From CAYWBI01 sp964456445 (GTDB taxonomy: Bacteria; Calditrichota; Calditrichia; Calditrichales; J004), in assembly GCA_964456445.1 (NCBI GenBank), contig CAYWBI010000093.1, positions 1 to 15,190 on the forward strand: 15,190 nt of DNA, written 5' to 3'. The notes beneath the pieces are model-generated. The model was not told the origin of the DNA, searched no databases, and was given only the letters and a program-made list of their open reading frames with translations. Within the stretch, counting starts at the first letter, position 1; each line of letters begins with the position of its first letter. Both the position numbers and the translations under genes were made by a program. Shown piece by piece: positions 14,994-15,190 of this stretch.

Positions 14994-15046
14994 AAACGTG
15001 TTTACGACAAGAGGATAAGCAGAAATGTAACTTTGCGTCACGCCTC

Positions 15047-15065
15047 TTTTCCCCAAAGGGGAAAA
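15047..15065. repeat. Perfect hairpin TTTTCCCC/GGGGAAAA
   Basis: An 8-bp perfect stem with a 3-base AAA loop. A smaller hairpin, AGGGC/GCCCT with loop AGA, follows at 15078-15090. No gene lies nearby to be terminated, so these are best read as part of the hairpin cluster. Confidence 0.7.
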
Positions 15066-15112
15066 ATATCAGAGCGAAGGGCAGAGCCCTGGTAAAAGCG
15101 TGGCAACAATAA

Positions 15113-15131
15113 AAAACCCTGAAGGGGTTTT
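15113..15131. repeat. Hairpin AAAACCC/GGGTTTT
   Basis: AAAACCC (15113-15119) pairs with GGGTTTT (15125-15131) around a TGAAG loop, similar to the TGAA loop of the 14836-14855 hairpin. It sits 18 bases before copy 2 of the 41-bp repeat. Confidence 0.7.
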
Positions 15132-15149
15132 ATAAATTGTTCCGTTGGG

Positions 15150-15190
15150 GATATGTTTTGGGCTAAAGCCCACAGTATTTTTGCGGCGTT
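15150..15190. repeat. 41-bp direct repeat, copy 2, at the window edge
   Basis: Second copy of the 14791-14831 segment, with the same TGGGCTAAAGCCCA core at 15159-15172. The repeat reaches the last base of the window, so the full repeat unit probably continues beyond it. Confidence 0.9.

Noticed and set aside
14836..15172. CRISPR array
   Set aside because: The hairpins differ from each other and are not regularly spaced; the 41-bp repeat occurs only twice, 359 bases apart.

Overview
The window looks like a piece of a Gram-negative, motile, heterotrophic bacterial chromosome. Two exported zinc peptidases, one of them a lipoprotein, imply a periplasm or outer membrane. A transmembrane chemoreceptor implies motility. 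A surface lipoprotein with a PKD-like and an FN3-like module, together with many short hairpin repeats, resembles genomes of the FCB group and relatives (Calditrichota, KSB1, Marinimicrobia type). That placement is an impression from gene style and repeats; no marker gene here fixes it.

Left part (1-11239), all on the plus strand, housekeeping-like: an M1 aminopeptidase of the leukotriene-A4-hydrolase type made as a lipoprotein (106-1965); a two-lobed M16 insulinase-type zinc protease with a signal peptide (2066-4882); a methyl-accepting chemotaxis protein with several HAMP-like repeats (5379-7682) ending at a clear hairpin terminator; single-chain glycine decarboxylase GcvP (8052-10943) with a strong terminator; and a 65-residue two-helix membrane protein (11042-11239). 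The two peptidases probably act together in exported peptide breakdown. GcvP stands alone, without gcvT or gcvH.

Right part (11240-15190), accessory and mostly AT-rich: dispersed repeats, a frameshifted remnant of a helix-turn-helix protein (about 11500-11675), a mazEF-type toxin-antitoxin pair on the minus strand with an operator-like palindrome, a group II intron fragment that keeps its 5' end but has lost its reverse transcriptase and 3' RNA domains (12564 to about 12982) just downstream of a consensus-like promoter, then two minus-strand genes (a lipoprotein with PKD-like and FN3-like modules, followed by a membrane-anchored protein of unknown function), and finally about 0.8 kb of non-coding DNA rich in hairpins and repeats, including a 41-bp direct repeat.

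No complete new system is proven. The best leads are the promoter-plus-truncated-intron unit, which could make a structured RNA; the unknown lipoprotein and membrane-protein pair; and the repeat families, which recur several kilobases apart within the window.
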